A DNA stretch of 64,000 nt from Deltaproteobacteria bacterium (lineage in GTDB: Bacteria > Desulfobacterota > Desulfarculia > JACQYL01), in assembly GCA_016208165.1 (NCBI GenBank), contig JACQYL010000032.1:38263-102262 (forward strand), in the 5' to 3' direction. The notes beneath the pieces were generated by a model. It had not been told where the DNA came from. It was given only the letters and a program-made list of their open reading frames with translations, and did no database searches. Of the stretch, positions 46,541 through 54,532 are shown in pieces (position 1 is the stretch's first letter; every line of letters begins with the position of its first letter). The position numbers and the translations under genes are program-made.

Positions 46541-46808
46541 CTAGAAAACCCCCTAAGTCGATCCTCTCTGGTATATCCGAAGCATCGACGCACACCCCGA
46601 AACTTCGTTCAAAAAGCTGCCTCCGGACCGCATGATCAAGGCAGGCCCGATCAGGGCACACATAAGCACCGCGGCCGGGAAGAACTTTCTTAACATCCCA
46701 CTCCACGCGATTCCCTTGCAGACATACGAAACGCCGCAGCTCATCGCGGCTCTTCCTTCTCCGGCAAGCGATGCACATCCGAACAGGAAAATCTCTCTTA
46801 GGAGACAT
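46509..46808 (-). CDS. ylxR: YlxR (DUF448) RNA-binding protein
   Basis: 99 residues with RMCIACRRRKSRDEL and LPGRGAYVCPDRAC, the YlxR signature with paired CxxC. Reported in Bacillus as a nucleoid/RNA-associated regulator. Overlaps nusA and infB at either end, so it is in the same transcript. AAAAGGAA precedes the ATG. Confidence 0.93.
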   Translation of the reverse strand: MSPKRDFPVRMCIACRRRKSRDELRRFVCLQGNRVEWDVKKVLPGRGAYVCPDRACLDHAVRRQLFERSFGVCVDASDIPERIDLGGFLDAKNQSVRVG

Positions 46809-48105
46809 CCGATTCCTTTTCCTCCCCCTCGACCTCGGAATCGGACGTCACGCCTGTTTCGGATGGAGCACCCGCAAGAAGCAGTTGGCGCGCCGACTCA
46901 ATGATCTTTTTGGCCTTCTCCACCGTAAGACCCGGAAGCTGCATCAATTCAGCCTCCGAACTTCGCGCCACATCCTCGGCGGAAGAGAACCCATGTTCAA
47001 GAAGCACTTCGGCCGCAACATCTCCTGCTCCCTCCAATCGCAACAAGGACTCGAATCCCTCTCGAAGGATTTTGGAGTACTTGCTCTCGCTCGTAACGTC
47101 GATCTTCCAGTTGCTTAATTTAGAGGCGAGCCGCACGTTTTGACCGCGTTTTCCTATGGCCAAGGATAGCTGATCGTCCGGAACGATGACCTCCATCACT
47201 CTGTTGCCTTCGTCAATAACCACTCTCGTGACTTCGGCGGGCGCCAAGGCATTGCAGATGAAACGAGCCGGGTCCGGATTCCAGAGCACAATGTCGATTT
47301 TCTCCCCACGGAGTTCCTGTACCACGGCCTGAACTCTCGACCCTCTCATTCCAACGCATGCTCCCACTGGATCGATATCGCTGTCCTCTGTCGATACGGC
47401 AATCTTGGATCGGCTCCCGGGTTCTCGGGCTACGCTCGTGATCTTCACTATCCCTTCGGCAACTTCAGGGACCTCGATTTCAAAAAGGGCTCTTAAGAAG
47501 TCGGGGTGACTGCGGGACAGCACAATCTGTGGTCCCCTTCCACTTCGATCTACTTCCAGAACGTAGGCTCGAATTCGATCGCCTTGCCTGTATGTCTCAC
47601 GAGGAATTTGCTCGTGATAGGGCAGCAACGCCTCGGCCCGCCCCAAATTGACGACCACTCCGGCCCGGTCAAGCCTCTGGACTATACCGTTGATGACTTC
47701 ACGCCTGCGATCCTTGAAATCCTCATAAACAATCTCGCGCTCGGCATCTTTCATGCGTTGAATGATAACCTGTTTGGCGGATTGTGCGGCTATTCGACCG
47801 AATTCAGCCATTTCGACCTTGGTCCCGATGCTGTCGCCGATCTCACATTCCGGATCGAGTTTCCGCGCCTCTTCCAGACCTACTTCGAGTTCAGGCTTGG
47901 TTACGTTCTCCACTACTTCCTTGAATTGGAAGACTTCCACCTCTCCAATATCTTCATTAAATGCAACTTCCAGATCGTATTTGTGGCCGAACTTCTTCCG
48001 AGCCGCTGATCGAATGGCCTCCTCGAGCGTGTTGACCAGAATGTTGCGATCGATTCCTTTGTCACGGCTGATTTGGTCGATGGTTCTTTTTAGATCCGTG
48101 GTCAT
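46798..48105 (-). CDS. nusA: Transcription termination/antitermination factor NusA
   Basis: 435 residues. NusA N-terminal domain, S1 domain (DRIRAYVLEVDRSGRGPQIV), two KH domains (GACVGMRGSRVQAVVQEL; LAIGKRGQNVRLASKL) and a C-terminal helix-hairpin-helix part (LPGLTVEKAKKIIES). Binds RNA polymerase and nascent RNA. Follows rimP by 17 nt. Confidence 0.97.
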   Translation of the reverse strand: MTTDLKRTIDQISRDKGIDRNILVNTLEEAIRSAARKKFGHKYDLEVAFNEDIGEVEVFQFKEVVENVTKPELEVGLEEARKLDPECEIGDSIGTKVEMAEFGRIAAQSAKQVIIQRMKDAEREIVYEDFKDRRREVINGIVQRLDRAGVVVNLGRAEALLPYHEQIPRETYRQGDRIRAYVLEVDRSGRGPQIVLSRSHPDFLRALFEIEVPEVAEGIVKITSVAREPGSRSKIAVSTEDSDIDPVGACVGMRGSRVQAVVQELRGEKIDIVLWNPDPARFICNALAPAEVTRVVIDEGNRVMEVIVPDDQLSLAIGKRGQNVRLASKLSNWKIDVTSESKYSKILREGFESLLRLEGAGDVAAEVLLEHGFSSAEDVARSSEAELMQLPGLTVEKAKKIIESARQLLLAGAPSETGVTSDSEVEGEEKESDVS

Positions 48106-48122
48106 GGCACGAGTACCCTTTC

Positions 48123-48593
48123 CTAAATTTCAACAAAGATACTAGCCTTGGCGATCTCTTCTATAGGCACGATCATGACTTCACCATCCTGATCGATAGT
48201 TACCGAATCTCCGCTATAATGCACGAGCCTGCCAATTAGATCCCGTTGGCCTTTCTCCGGGTGTTTTTTCAGAACACGCACTTTCTTTCCTACAGCCCAC
48301 TTGAAATCTCGATCTTGTTTCAAAAGGCGGTCCAATCCCGGAGAAGAGACTTCAAGCGTATAACTTTGTTCTATCAAATTCTTGGCTTCGATTAGGTCGC
48401 CGATTCTTCGACTAATTTGAGCACACTCACCCACCGTGATTCCACCTTCCCGGTCCACGTAAGCCCGCAGGACCCAGCCGACGGGCTCGCGTCTGTACGT
48501 AACATCAACCAGCGCATACCCTTCTTCCTCTATAACCGGTCCCACTAGGGAAGCGACCTGGTCCAGCACCCATTTCTCTCGTGCGCTCGTCAT
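48123..48593 (-). CDS. rimP: Ribosome maturation factor RimP
   Basis: 156 residues. EEGYALVDVTYRREPVGWVLR, TVGECAQISRRIGDLIE and YTLEVSSPGLDRLLK match RimP; the C-terminal SH3-like domain ends in IVPIEEIAKASI. Needed for 30S maturation. First gene of the nusA-infB operon, just after the tRNA terminator. Confidence 0.96.
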   Translation of the reverse strand: MTSAREKWVLDQVASLVGPVIEEEGYALVDVTYRREPVGWVLRAYVDREGGITVGECAQISRRIGDLIEAKNLIEQSYTLEVSSPGLDRLLKQDRDFKWAVGKKVRVLKKHPEKGQRDLIGRLVHYSGDSVTIDQDGEVMIVPIEEIAKASIFVEI

Positions 48594-48615
48594 AGTCCGC
48601 TCAAAAATAAAAAAA

Positions 48616-48633
48616 GCGGGTATTATAACCCAC
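48616..48633 (-). terminator. Terminator after tRNA-Gly
   Basis: GTGGGT and ACCCGC pair around a TATAAT-like loop, followed on the minus strand by TTTTTTTATTTTT. Separates the tRNA from rimP. Confidence 0.75.
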
Positions 48634-48727
48634 TTCGAGTTAGCAGAACACGCGGATGATTTATGGAATCATCTACTAATCGAAGTAGACACGCCCACTT
48701 TCAACGCAGCGTGACCTCAACAAGAGA

Positions 48728-48803
48728 TGGAGCGGGCAACGGGATTCGAACCCGCGACACCAAGCTTGGGAAGCTTGTACTCTACCAACTGAGCTATACC
48801 CGC
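48728..48803 (-). tRNA. tRNA-Gly (anticodon CCC)
   Basis: 76 nt with encoded CCA. Acceptor GCGGGTA/TGCCCGC, D arm with AGCTCAGTTGGTAGAG, anticodon stem-loop CAAGC-TTCCCAA-GCTTG, T arm GCGGGTTCGAATCCCGT. Anticodon CCC reads GGG. Confidence 0.95.
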
Positions 48804-48904
48804 GCGGTTTCTGAGTAGCAATTATTGCCCTGAATGTCAATTTCTTTTTTCTTACCCGTAGTAAGAGACGCTTCTGCCGACAAAAGGTTTATGACCGGCC
48901 ATCC

Positions 48905-50818
48905 TCAGGTCCCGGGAGCGCCTTTCCCGTCTTGATCCGACTTCTTGATGCGGCTGTATCTCAGCCGCAAAAAAGACTGCTCGGCGTCACGATAGCCTTC
49001 GTCAATGTCGATCACTCTCTGATAAAACTTAAGCGACAGATCCAATTGGCCCGTCCTCTCATACAACTTGGCCAGTTGATAAAGTATGGACACGTCCTGG
49101 GGATGGAGTTCACTGGCATGTTCAAACTGAATAGTGGCATAGGCTATGTTCTGCTCCTTCAAATACACCACGCCGAGATACTCCCTCAATCGACCGTCGC
49201 CCGGCAAAGCCTCAACGCCTTCGGTCAAAACCACCTTCAAGGCCTCCGGACGTTCGTCTTTCAGCTCACGAAACAGATAATCGTAAACGGGACGATCTCG
49301 CGGATCGATCTCAAGTTGCCGCTCGGCCGTCGAAATGGCTTTGTCTCTTCGACCGGTGCGCTTATATATATCGAACAGATAGGAATTCGCTTTCGGATGA
49401 TCCGGGTCCAGCGCCAATGCCCGCATGAGGGCCTCCTCGCTCTTCCTGTAATTTCTCCGCATAAAGTACAGACGCCCCAGATTATAGAGCACCTCCGGAT
49501 TTTCAGGAGCTAATTTGGCGATCACTTCGTAGGCCGAAAGGGCGCCGGTGGTGTCGCCCAGTTTTTCGTGCGCCGATGCGAGTTTAAGCATAAGGTCGAT
49601 ATCCTCGGGCGTTTCTTGAATCAGCTTCTCCAAGTGAGGCACCAACCCTCGGTAATCCCCTTTCTTCTCGTAGCTGCTCACCAATAAAATAATCGTCTCC
49701 CGGTCGTCCGCTCGCAGCGAATTCGCTTTTTCCAACGCGTTGATCGAAGCATCCGTTTCCCCCATGCGGTGGTAAAGCTCGCCCAGGTTGAAAAACACAT
49801 TGGGATCTTCCGGATCCAGCTTTGACGCCTGTTCATACATTTGAACCGCTTTCTTCAGTTCCTTCTTTTCAACATAATAGTATCCCAGTTTTTTCAGAAC
49901 GGCGGCACGCTCCGCACCTTGAAGCGACGGGACCGCCTTCTCGTAGTAGGGAACGGCTTTCTCTGAGTTCTTCAATTCCTCGAACGCCTGCGCCGTCAAT
50001 ACCAAATATTTTGCATCAGGATTGATGGCCACGGCGCGTTCGAACGCTTGCGCCTGGGATTTCAGGTCACCATTGCCGCGATACAGCTCCACCATCTTGT
50101 TCAACCATATGGGACGGGTGTCTCTCTCCGCGATCCACTCATAGAACTCCGCCGCCTTTCGCCAATTTCCGGTCTTTTCATATAAATCCGCAAGCGATTC
50201 GCGTGTCGAGACGGACGAGGAATTCAACGAGAGGGCCTTTTCAAGCATCAGGATCTTCTCCGCCGGGTCCGCTGAGCGCTGAGATCTCAGCCACCAGTAC
50301 TTCTCATCCCCGACCACCTTAACGTTCACCTGACCGATAACGTCGCCACGATAGACCATCTGGATGGGCTTTGTGCCTTCCAGCATCCAGGAACTCTCCC
50401 CGAGCGCTTCATCGACCCTGCTCCCATTCAGTAAGGCTTCCCTGGAAAAAACCTCCGAGGTAAAATCGAGGCTCCAATCGAAAACAGCGTTTGAATCGAT
50501 TCGAACCAGTTTGACGGTATCCGAATTGTTCACCTCAAGCGTTTGACCGGGTTCAACGCTCACGGAAACCCCGTTGACCTCGAACAGAACGGCGTTCAGT
50601 CCGAGTTCCTGACGGACATCAAAAGGGAACATCCGGACCAGGAAAGCGGCGCCAAGGTACGCCAGAACGAGAAAGACGCCTACACTCACGATCCCCATTC
50701 TCGTCTTCCTTTTCCTGGCCCTCAGCCGGTTGGCCACCCAGTCCTCTTGCCGCCACTTGGGAAGGTCTCCCCCTTGTTTGGGCTTCTCATAGCCCGTCTT
50801 TTTCAGTTTCTTTTCCAT
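48905..50818 (-). CDS. Membrane-anchored TPR repeat protein
   Basis: 637 residues. A basic N-terminus (KKTGYEKPKQ; RLRARKRKTRMG) precedes one membrane span (~43-62). Residues ~63-190 look like an extracytoplasmic beta domain; ~200-620 hold about ten TPR units such as FNLGELYHRMGETDASINAL and YNLGRLYFMRRNYRKSEEAL. Probably a periplasm-facing scaffold. No specific function known. Monocistronic, upstream of the tRNA. Confidence 0.8.
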   Translation of the reverse strand: MEKKLKKTGYEKPKQGGDLPKWRQEDWVANRLRARKRKTRMGIVSVGVFLVLAYLGAAFLVRMFPFDVRQELGLNAVLFEVNGVSVSVEPGQTLEVNNSDTVKLVRIDSNAVFDWSLDFTSEVFSREALLNGSRVDEALGESSWMLEGTKPIQMVYRGDVIGQVNVKVVGDEKYWWLRSQRSADPAEKILMLEKALSLNSSSVSTRESLADLYEKTGNWRKAAEFYEWIAERDTRPIWLNKMVELYRGNGDLKSQAQAFERAVAINPDAKYLVLTAQAFEELKNSEKAVPYYEKAVPSLQGAERAAVLKKLGYYYVEKKELKKAVQMYEQASKLDPEDPNVFFNLGELYHRMGETDASINALEKANSLRADDRETIILLVSSYEKKGDYRGLVPHLEKLIQETPEDIDLMLKLASAHEKLGDTTGALSAYEVIAKLAPENPEVLYNLGRLYFMRRNYRKSEEALMRALALDPDHPKANSYLFDIYKRTGRRDKAISTAERQLEIDPRDRPVYDYLFRELKDERPEALKVVLTEGVEALPGDGRLREYLGVVYLKEQNIAYATIQFEHASELHPQDVSILYQLAKLYERTGQLDLSLKFYQRVIDIDEGYRDAEQSFLRLRYSRIKKSDQDGKGAPGT

Positions 50819-51247
50819 TGGTCATGGTTCCCGATGCTTGCGGACTGACAGCTCTCTCTTATCTGTTCAGACACATAATCTCCGAAGATGATACTGGATT
50901 CTAAGAAAAACCGAATGAGAGTTCAACAACTTGCGCTCCGTCGACACAGAAATCTTCTTGACTTCCATCCTCAATCTGATATTTTTACCAGATATCGTAT
51001 GCCCTTGGCGACTAAGGGAATACAAGTCAGTGATCGTGCGGGAGCCCACAGTGCAATGCTTCGAATGACATCTCAGAGGGCATACGAAAAACGCCGATCG
51101 ACCGTTTCGAATCGTTTCCCCGATCCTCTCCCTGACAAACTCGTTTCAATCCACCCTGCTGACGAACCATCCTACCACAGGACCCGTCGGCTGTCCCCCT
51201 GTAACAACCGCTTTTAATCAGCGTTCACATATCGTATCATAGCGGAA
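50819..51247. other. Divergent intergenic region
   Basis: About 430 nt between the TPR gene (minus) and cytochrome c3 (plus). No gene is supported; promoters for both must lie here, but no clear sigma70 pair stands out. Confidence 0.4.
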
Positions 51248-51264
51248 AGGAGGTGAAATTGCAG

Positions 51265-51687
51265 ATGAAACACGTCAATCGTACCACTCTGGTGCTGGTG
51301 CTGGTCTTGTTCGTGTGCGCGGTGATCGGTATCGCCTACGCGGCCCAGGAAGTTCCGGACCAATTCAAGATCGATTACCGCGATAAGTTTGAGAAGGCCA
51401 TCAAGACTCCGGTGGATCTCTCTCATAAGAAGCACCACGACGACTACAAGGTTGCTTGCACAGAATGTCATCACGTCATGAAAGACGGAAAGAACGTCTG
51501 GCAGCAGGGGGATCCGGTACAGAAATGCATCGAATGCCACTCCCCCAATAAAGAGGAGGCCAAGGCCAAGAACGTCTTGGACCTGCGCAACGCGTTACAC
51601 AAGAATTGCCAGTCATGCCATAAAGATGCCGTGAAGGAAGGCAAGAAAGCTCCAGTCAAATGCACTGAATGTCACGTTAAAGAGTAG
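51265..51687 (+). CDS. Cytochrome c3, tetraheme (class III)
   Basis: 140 residues. Signal peptide with hydrophobic core LVLVLVLFVCAVIG and AxA-like cleavage at AYAA. Four CxxCH haem sites are seen: CTECHH, CIECHS, CQSCHK, CTECHV, with extra His ligands such as LSHKKHHDD. Periplasmic electron carrier between hydrogenases/formate dehydrogenases and membrane complexes, here encoded beside dsrMKJOP. AAAGGAGGTG is 9-12 nt before ATG 51265; the GTG at 51253 overlaps the SD and is rejected. Confidence 0.93.
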   Translation: MKHVNRTTLVLVLVLFVCAVIGIAYAAQEVPDQFKIDYRDKFEKAIKTPVDLSHKKHHDDYKVACTECHHVMKDGKNVWQQGDPVQKCIECHSPNKEEAKAKNVLDLRNALHKNCQSCHKDAVKEGKKAPVKCTECHVKE

Positions 51688-51710
51688 CCTTGCTCTGAGG
51701 CGACCCATAA

Positions 51711-51750
51711 AGCAGAGAGCCTGCACGCTGTCGCGCGCAGGCTCTCTGCT
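51711..51750. terminator. Bidirectional terminator
   Basis: Perfect 14-bp stem (51711-51724/51737-51750) between cytochrome c3 (plus) and the ferredoxin gene (minus). Confidence 0.85.
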
Positions 51751-51775
51751 TCAGGTACTCCGAGGCCGGAACCTC

Positions 51776-51964
51776 TTACTGCTCCGTAACCGTGATCGCG
51801 TCCTGTTCACAGACTTCGATGCAGCTTTCGCATCCGAGACATTCTTCCATGTTTACAGGAACCGCCTTCCCGCCTTGCATTTCGTACACGTCGACAGGAC
51901 AGACTTCCACGCACTCTTCGTCGCCGATGCACTTATCCGGATCCACTTCCACCATGTAGCTCAT
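51776..51964 (-). CDS. Ferredoxin with Asp replacing a first-cluster cysteine
   Basis: 62-residue low-potential ferredoxin. Cluster II is standard (Cys42, 45, 48 plus Cys22). Cluster I has Cys12-x2-Asp15-x2-Cys18 and Cys52, that is CIGDEEC instead of CxxCxxC. Desulfovibrio africanus ferredoxin III and Pyrococcus ferredoxin have the same substitution and hold a [3Fe-4S] or an Asp-ligated [4Fe-4S] cluster. Cytoplasmic partner for POR/IOR or Dsr reactions is likely. GGAGG precedes the ATG. Confidence 0.92.
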   Translation of the reverse strand: MSYMVEVDPDKCIGDEECVEVCPVDVYEMQGGKAVPVNMEECLGCESCIEVCEQDAITVTEQ

Positions 51965-52202
51965 ATTGAACCTCCTTGGATTGATCTTGCTCTGGCTGGA
52001 ACAAGATTGACTAAATTAGTACTTGCGGGATAGCTGAGCTAAGTTCCACCCGAACAAAACGTTTCCGCAATTCGCCTCAGTGGCGCAATCTAGGGTAAAC
52101 TTATTAAGCCATCCAGTATGCTCTTTCAACACCTAAATGCCATCAGGAGCGCATCCATCATGCTCCCTCAAACGTCTCGAACTATTCACGCGATACGGAC
52201 GC
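51965..52202. other. Gap between ferredoxin and dsrP
   Basis: 238 nt; no gene. Should hold the ferredoxin promoter and the end of the dsrMKJOP transcript; no clear hairpin was identified. Confidence 0.3.
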
Positions 52203-53363
52203 TTAGGCCTCCACCTCTTTCTTCACCGACACCGCAATACGGTACAGAACCGTTAGAATCAATAACCCCATGGCCCAAACACCCAAGGATATTAACAGCT
52301 CAGGAGGTGTCGGCACGTATTCGTATACCTCGTGCAACGGGTTAGGCGTAAATCCGCCGGCGATCATGCCCAGACCTTTGTCGATCCAGGTGGCGATAAA
52401 CACCAAAGCACATCCCACTGCGAGCACTCCCTCCCTACTACGAGCCTTTCGTCTCAACAGAACGCCGATGGCCGTGAACGCAATGATGAATGACGCCCAC
52501 ATCCACGGAACGTACGTGCTATGTCCATGCAGGCCGAAAAAGAGATACCTGAAATGATCCAAGTGATCCGGAATCTGACTATACCCCACGGTAAAAACTT
52601 CCAGAAAAAAGAAAAACACATTCAGAATAATCGCGTAGGTCACAATGGTGCCCAGAGTCTGAATGGCTTCCTTTCCCGGTTCGAACCTGGTCAGTTTTCG
52701 AAGAACCAGGCACAGGATCACCAGAAAAGCCGGGCCGGCGGCAAAAGCGGAAGACAGAAAGCGAGCCGCCATAATGGCGGTAAGCCAATATCCTCTGCCG
52801 GGAAGGCCCGCCTACAAGAAGGCGGTAACCGTATGAATGCTGACGGCCCATGGAATCGACAAATAGATGAAGGGCTTGATCCACTTGGGCGGCCCCACTT
52901 CTTTCCGCTCAGCCGTGAGCACCACCCATCCGACCAAGATATTCAGGATCAGATAGCCGGACAGCACCACGAAGTCCCAAAACAGCACGGAATTAGGCGT
53001 TGGATGCAGCATCACGTTGAGACCCCGGTCGGGGCGGCCCAAGTCCGTGACGATGAACAACACGCACATGGTCACCGCGGCTACCGCCAGGAACTCTCCG
53101 AGGATCGTAATCCTGCCGAAAACTTTATAATTATGGAGATAGTAAGGCAGAACCAGCATCACAGCCGATGCGGCGACACCCACCAGAAAGGTGAATTGAG
53201 CAATGTAAAAGCCCCATGATACGTCTCTGCTCATTCCCGTAATGGTGAGACCTACCTTGAACTGCCAATACCAAGTGGCGAAGGCGGCTCCGATTACGAC
53301 CAAAAGCGCCAAAACCCACAGCCAGTACCTTCGACTTTGAACGAATATCGCTTTCTCTAACAT
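52203..53363 (-). CDS. dsrP: DsrP, NrfD-family membrane subunit, interrupted by an in-frame UAG
   Basis: 386 codons, the usual DsrP length, with ~10 membrane spans of the NrfD/PsrC fold that binds menaquinone. The frame reads HTVTAFL, then TAG at 52812-52814, then [19 protein letters not shown] without shift. Related DsrP proteins have an aromatic residue at this point in a continuous TAFLxxGL block, so one codon has become amber (Tyr TAT/TAC to TAG is simplest). Without readthrough only the N-terminal 183 residues are made. Last gene of dsrMKJOP. Confidence 0.88.
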
Positions 53364-53370
53364 CTCGACC

Positions 53371-54147
53371 TCACACTAGATAAAGCACGGATGGACGTGT
53401 GCCAAGAAAGGTTTTGCGCCGGATGGCGTACTTACCGCGAAGCGCCCTTCTGACGTCGGAATCCGGATCCTCAAGGTCTCCAAAGATCAGCGCCTTGGGT
53501 TTGCAGGCTTCCACACAGGCAGGCTGCAAACCATCCGCCAGCCGTTCCGCGCAGAAATTGCACTTTTCCACTACGCCTCTCATCCTGGTCGGAAACTCGG
53601 TACGAACCTCTTTTATAAAGGGTCGCGGGTCTTGAAAGTTGAAGCTTCGGGCTCCGAACGGGCATGCGGCCATGCAGTATCGGCAGCCGATGCATCGATG
53701 AAAATCCATCATCACGACGCCGTCTTCCCGCTTGAAGGTCGCCTTGGTAGGGCAGACCCGCACGCAGGGTGGATTATCGCAATGATTGCAGAGAACCATG
53801 AAAGGGGTCCCCGTCAATTGAGCGAACTCGTCGACCTGGCCTGGAAATGCGTGCTCATAAGGCGTCTGCCAGATCCACTTGATTTCCTCTTTCGCGCCCT
53901 CAATTTCCGGGACATTGTGCGTAATGTGACAGGCGGCAATGCAGTCTCTGCACTGGTCCTTTGCGATCTTCTCCTGGCATGTTTTCACATCGACGACCAT
54001 GCCCCATCGTTTCGCCTGCAGGGCCCTCGGCTTCGATGAGTAGGGGGATTGGCCGGAGCCTGCCATGGCGTCTGTTACCGGTTTGGCTCCAACCCCCAGA
54101 GCGCACAGACCGGCTAACTTCAAAAAACTCCTACGGTCTTCGTTCAT
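53371..54147 (-). CDS. dsrO: DsrO, periplasmic Tat-exported ferredoxin-like subunit
   Basis: 258 residues. Twin-arginine signal [11 protein letters not shown] at the N-terminus, then four [4Fe-4S] cluster motifs: [41 protein letters not shown] and [20 protein letters not shown]. Passes electrons between DsrJ haems and DsrP in the periplasm. ATG 54147 has GGGGAAG upstream and overlaps dsrJ by 17 nt; a longer frame to 54168 lacks an SD. Confidence 0.95.
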   Translation of the reverse strand: MNEDRRSFLKLAGLCALGVGAKPVTDAMAGSGQSPYSSKPRALQAKRWGMVVDVKTCQEKIAKDQCRDCIAACHITHNVPEIEGAKEEIKWIWQTPYEHAFPGQVDEFAQLTGTPFMVLCNHCDNPPCVRVCPTKATFKREDGVVMMDFHRCIGCRYCMAACPFGARSFNFQDPRPFIKEVRTEFPTRMRGVVEKCNFCAERLADGLQPACVEACKPKALIFGDLEDPDSDVRRALRGKYAIRRKTFLGTRPSVLYLV

Positions 54148-54532
54148 CACTCTTCCCCTTTGGCACATTATGGCAGTCCCAACAGTACGGTCTTACCGAC
54201 GTGTAGTTGTGGCATCGGTCGCAAAATGTGTCCTTGTTCGAGTGGCAGTCAAGGCATGTGTTCGTCAGGCTCATGTTGTAGGCCTGTCCTTGAGCGTTGG
54301 TATAGAGCCTGTTCTTCTCTCGGACAACTTTGTTCCGCCAATTATCCAGCAACTGCATGTGCGACTCTTTCATCCATGGAGTCGCCTCAATGCAAACCTT
54401 TGCCTGCTTGGCCTTTTCGGTCAGTACCAGTTCCGGCGCAGGCCCGGGCTTTCCGATACTGGACCAAATTGGATACGCCATGAGACCGACGAAGATAATG
54501 AGACCGATGATAATCTTGACTGAATTATACAT
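54131..54532 (-). CDS. dsrJ: DsrJ, triheme cytochrome c
   Basis: 133 residues. An uncleaved N-terminal membrane helix (IIIGLIIFVGLMAYPIW) is followed by three CxxCH sites: CLDCH, CDRCH, CWDCH. A lone Cys in AKVCIEATPW is the known unusual haem-ligand candidate. Periplasmic face of the DsrMKJOP complex. Overlaps dsrK by 8 nt. Confidence 0.95.
   Translation of the reverse strand: MYNSVKIIIGLIIFVGLMAYPIWSSIGKPGPAPELVLTEKAKQAKVCIEATPWMKESHMQLLDNWRNKVVREKNRLYTNAQGQAYNMSLTNTCLDCHSNKDTFCDRCHNYTSVRPYCWDCHNVPKGKSDERRP

Noticed and set aside
31946..53363. Genome-wide reassignment of UAG as sense codon
   Set aside because: Many intact genes in the window end in TAG exactly where the family ends, so UAG still acts as a stop.
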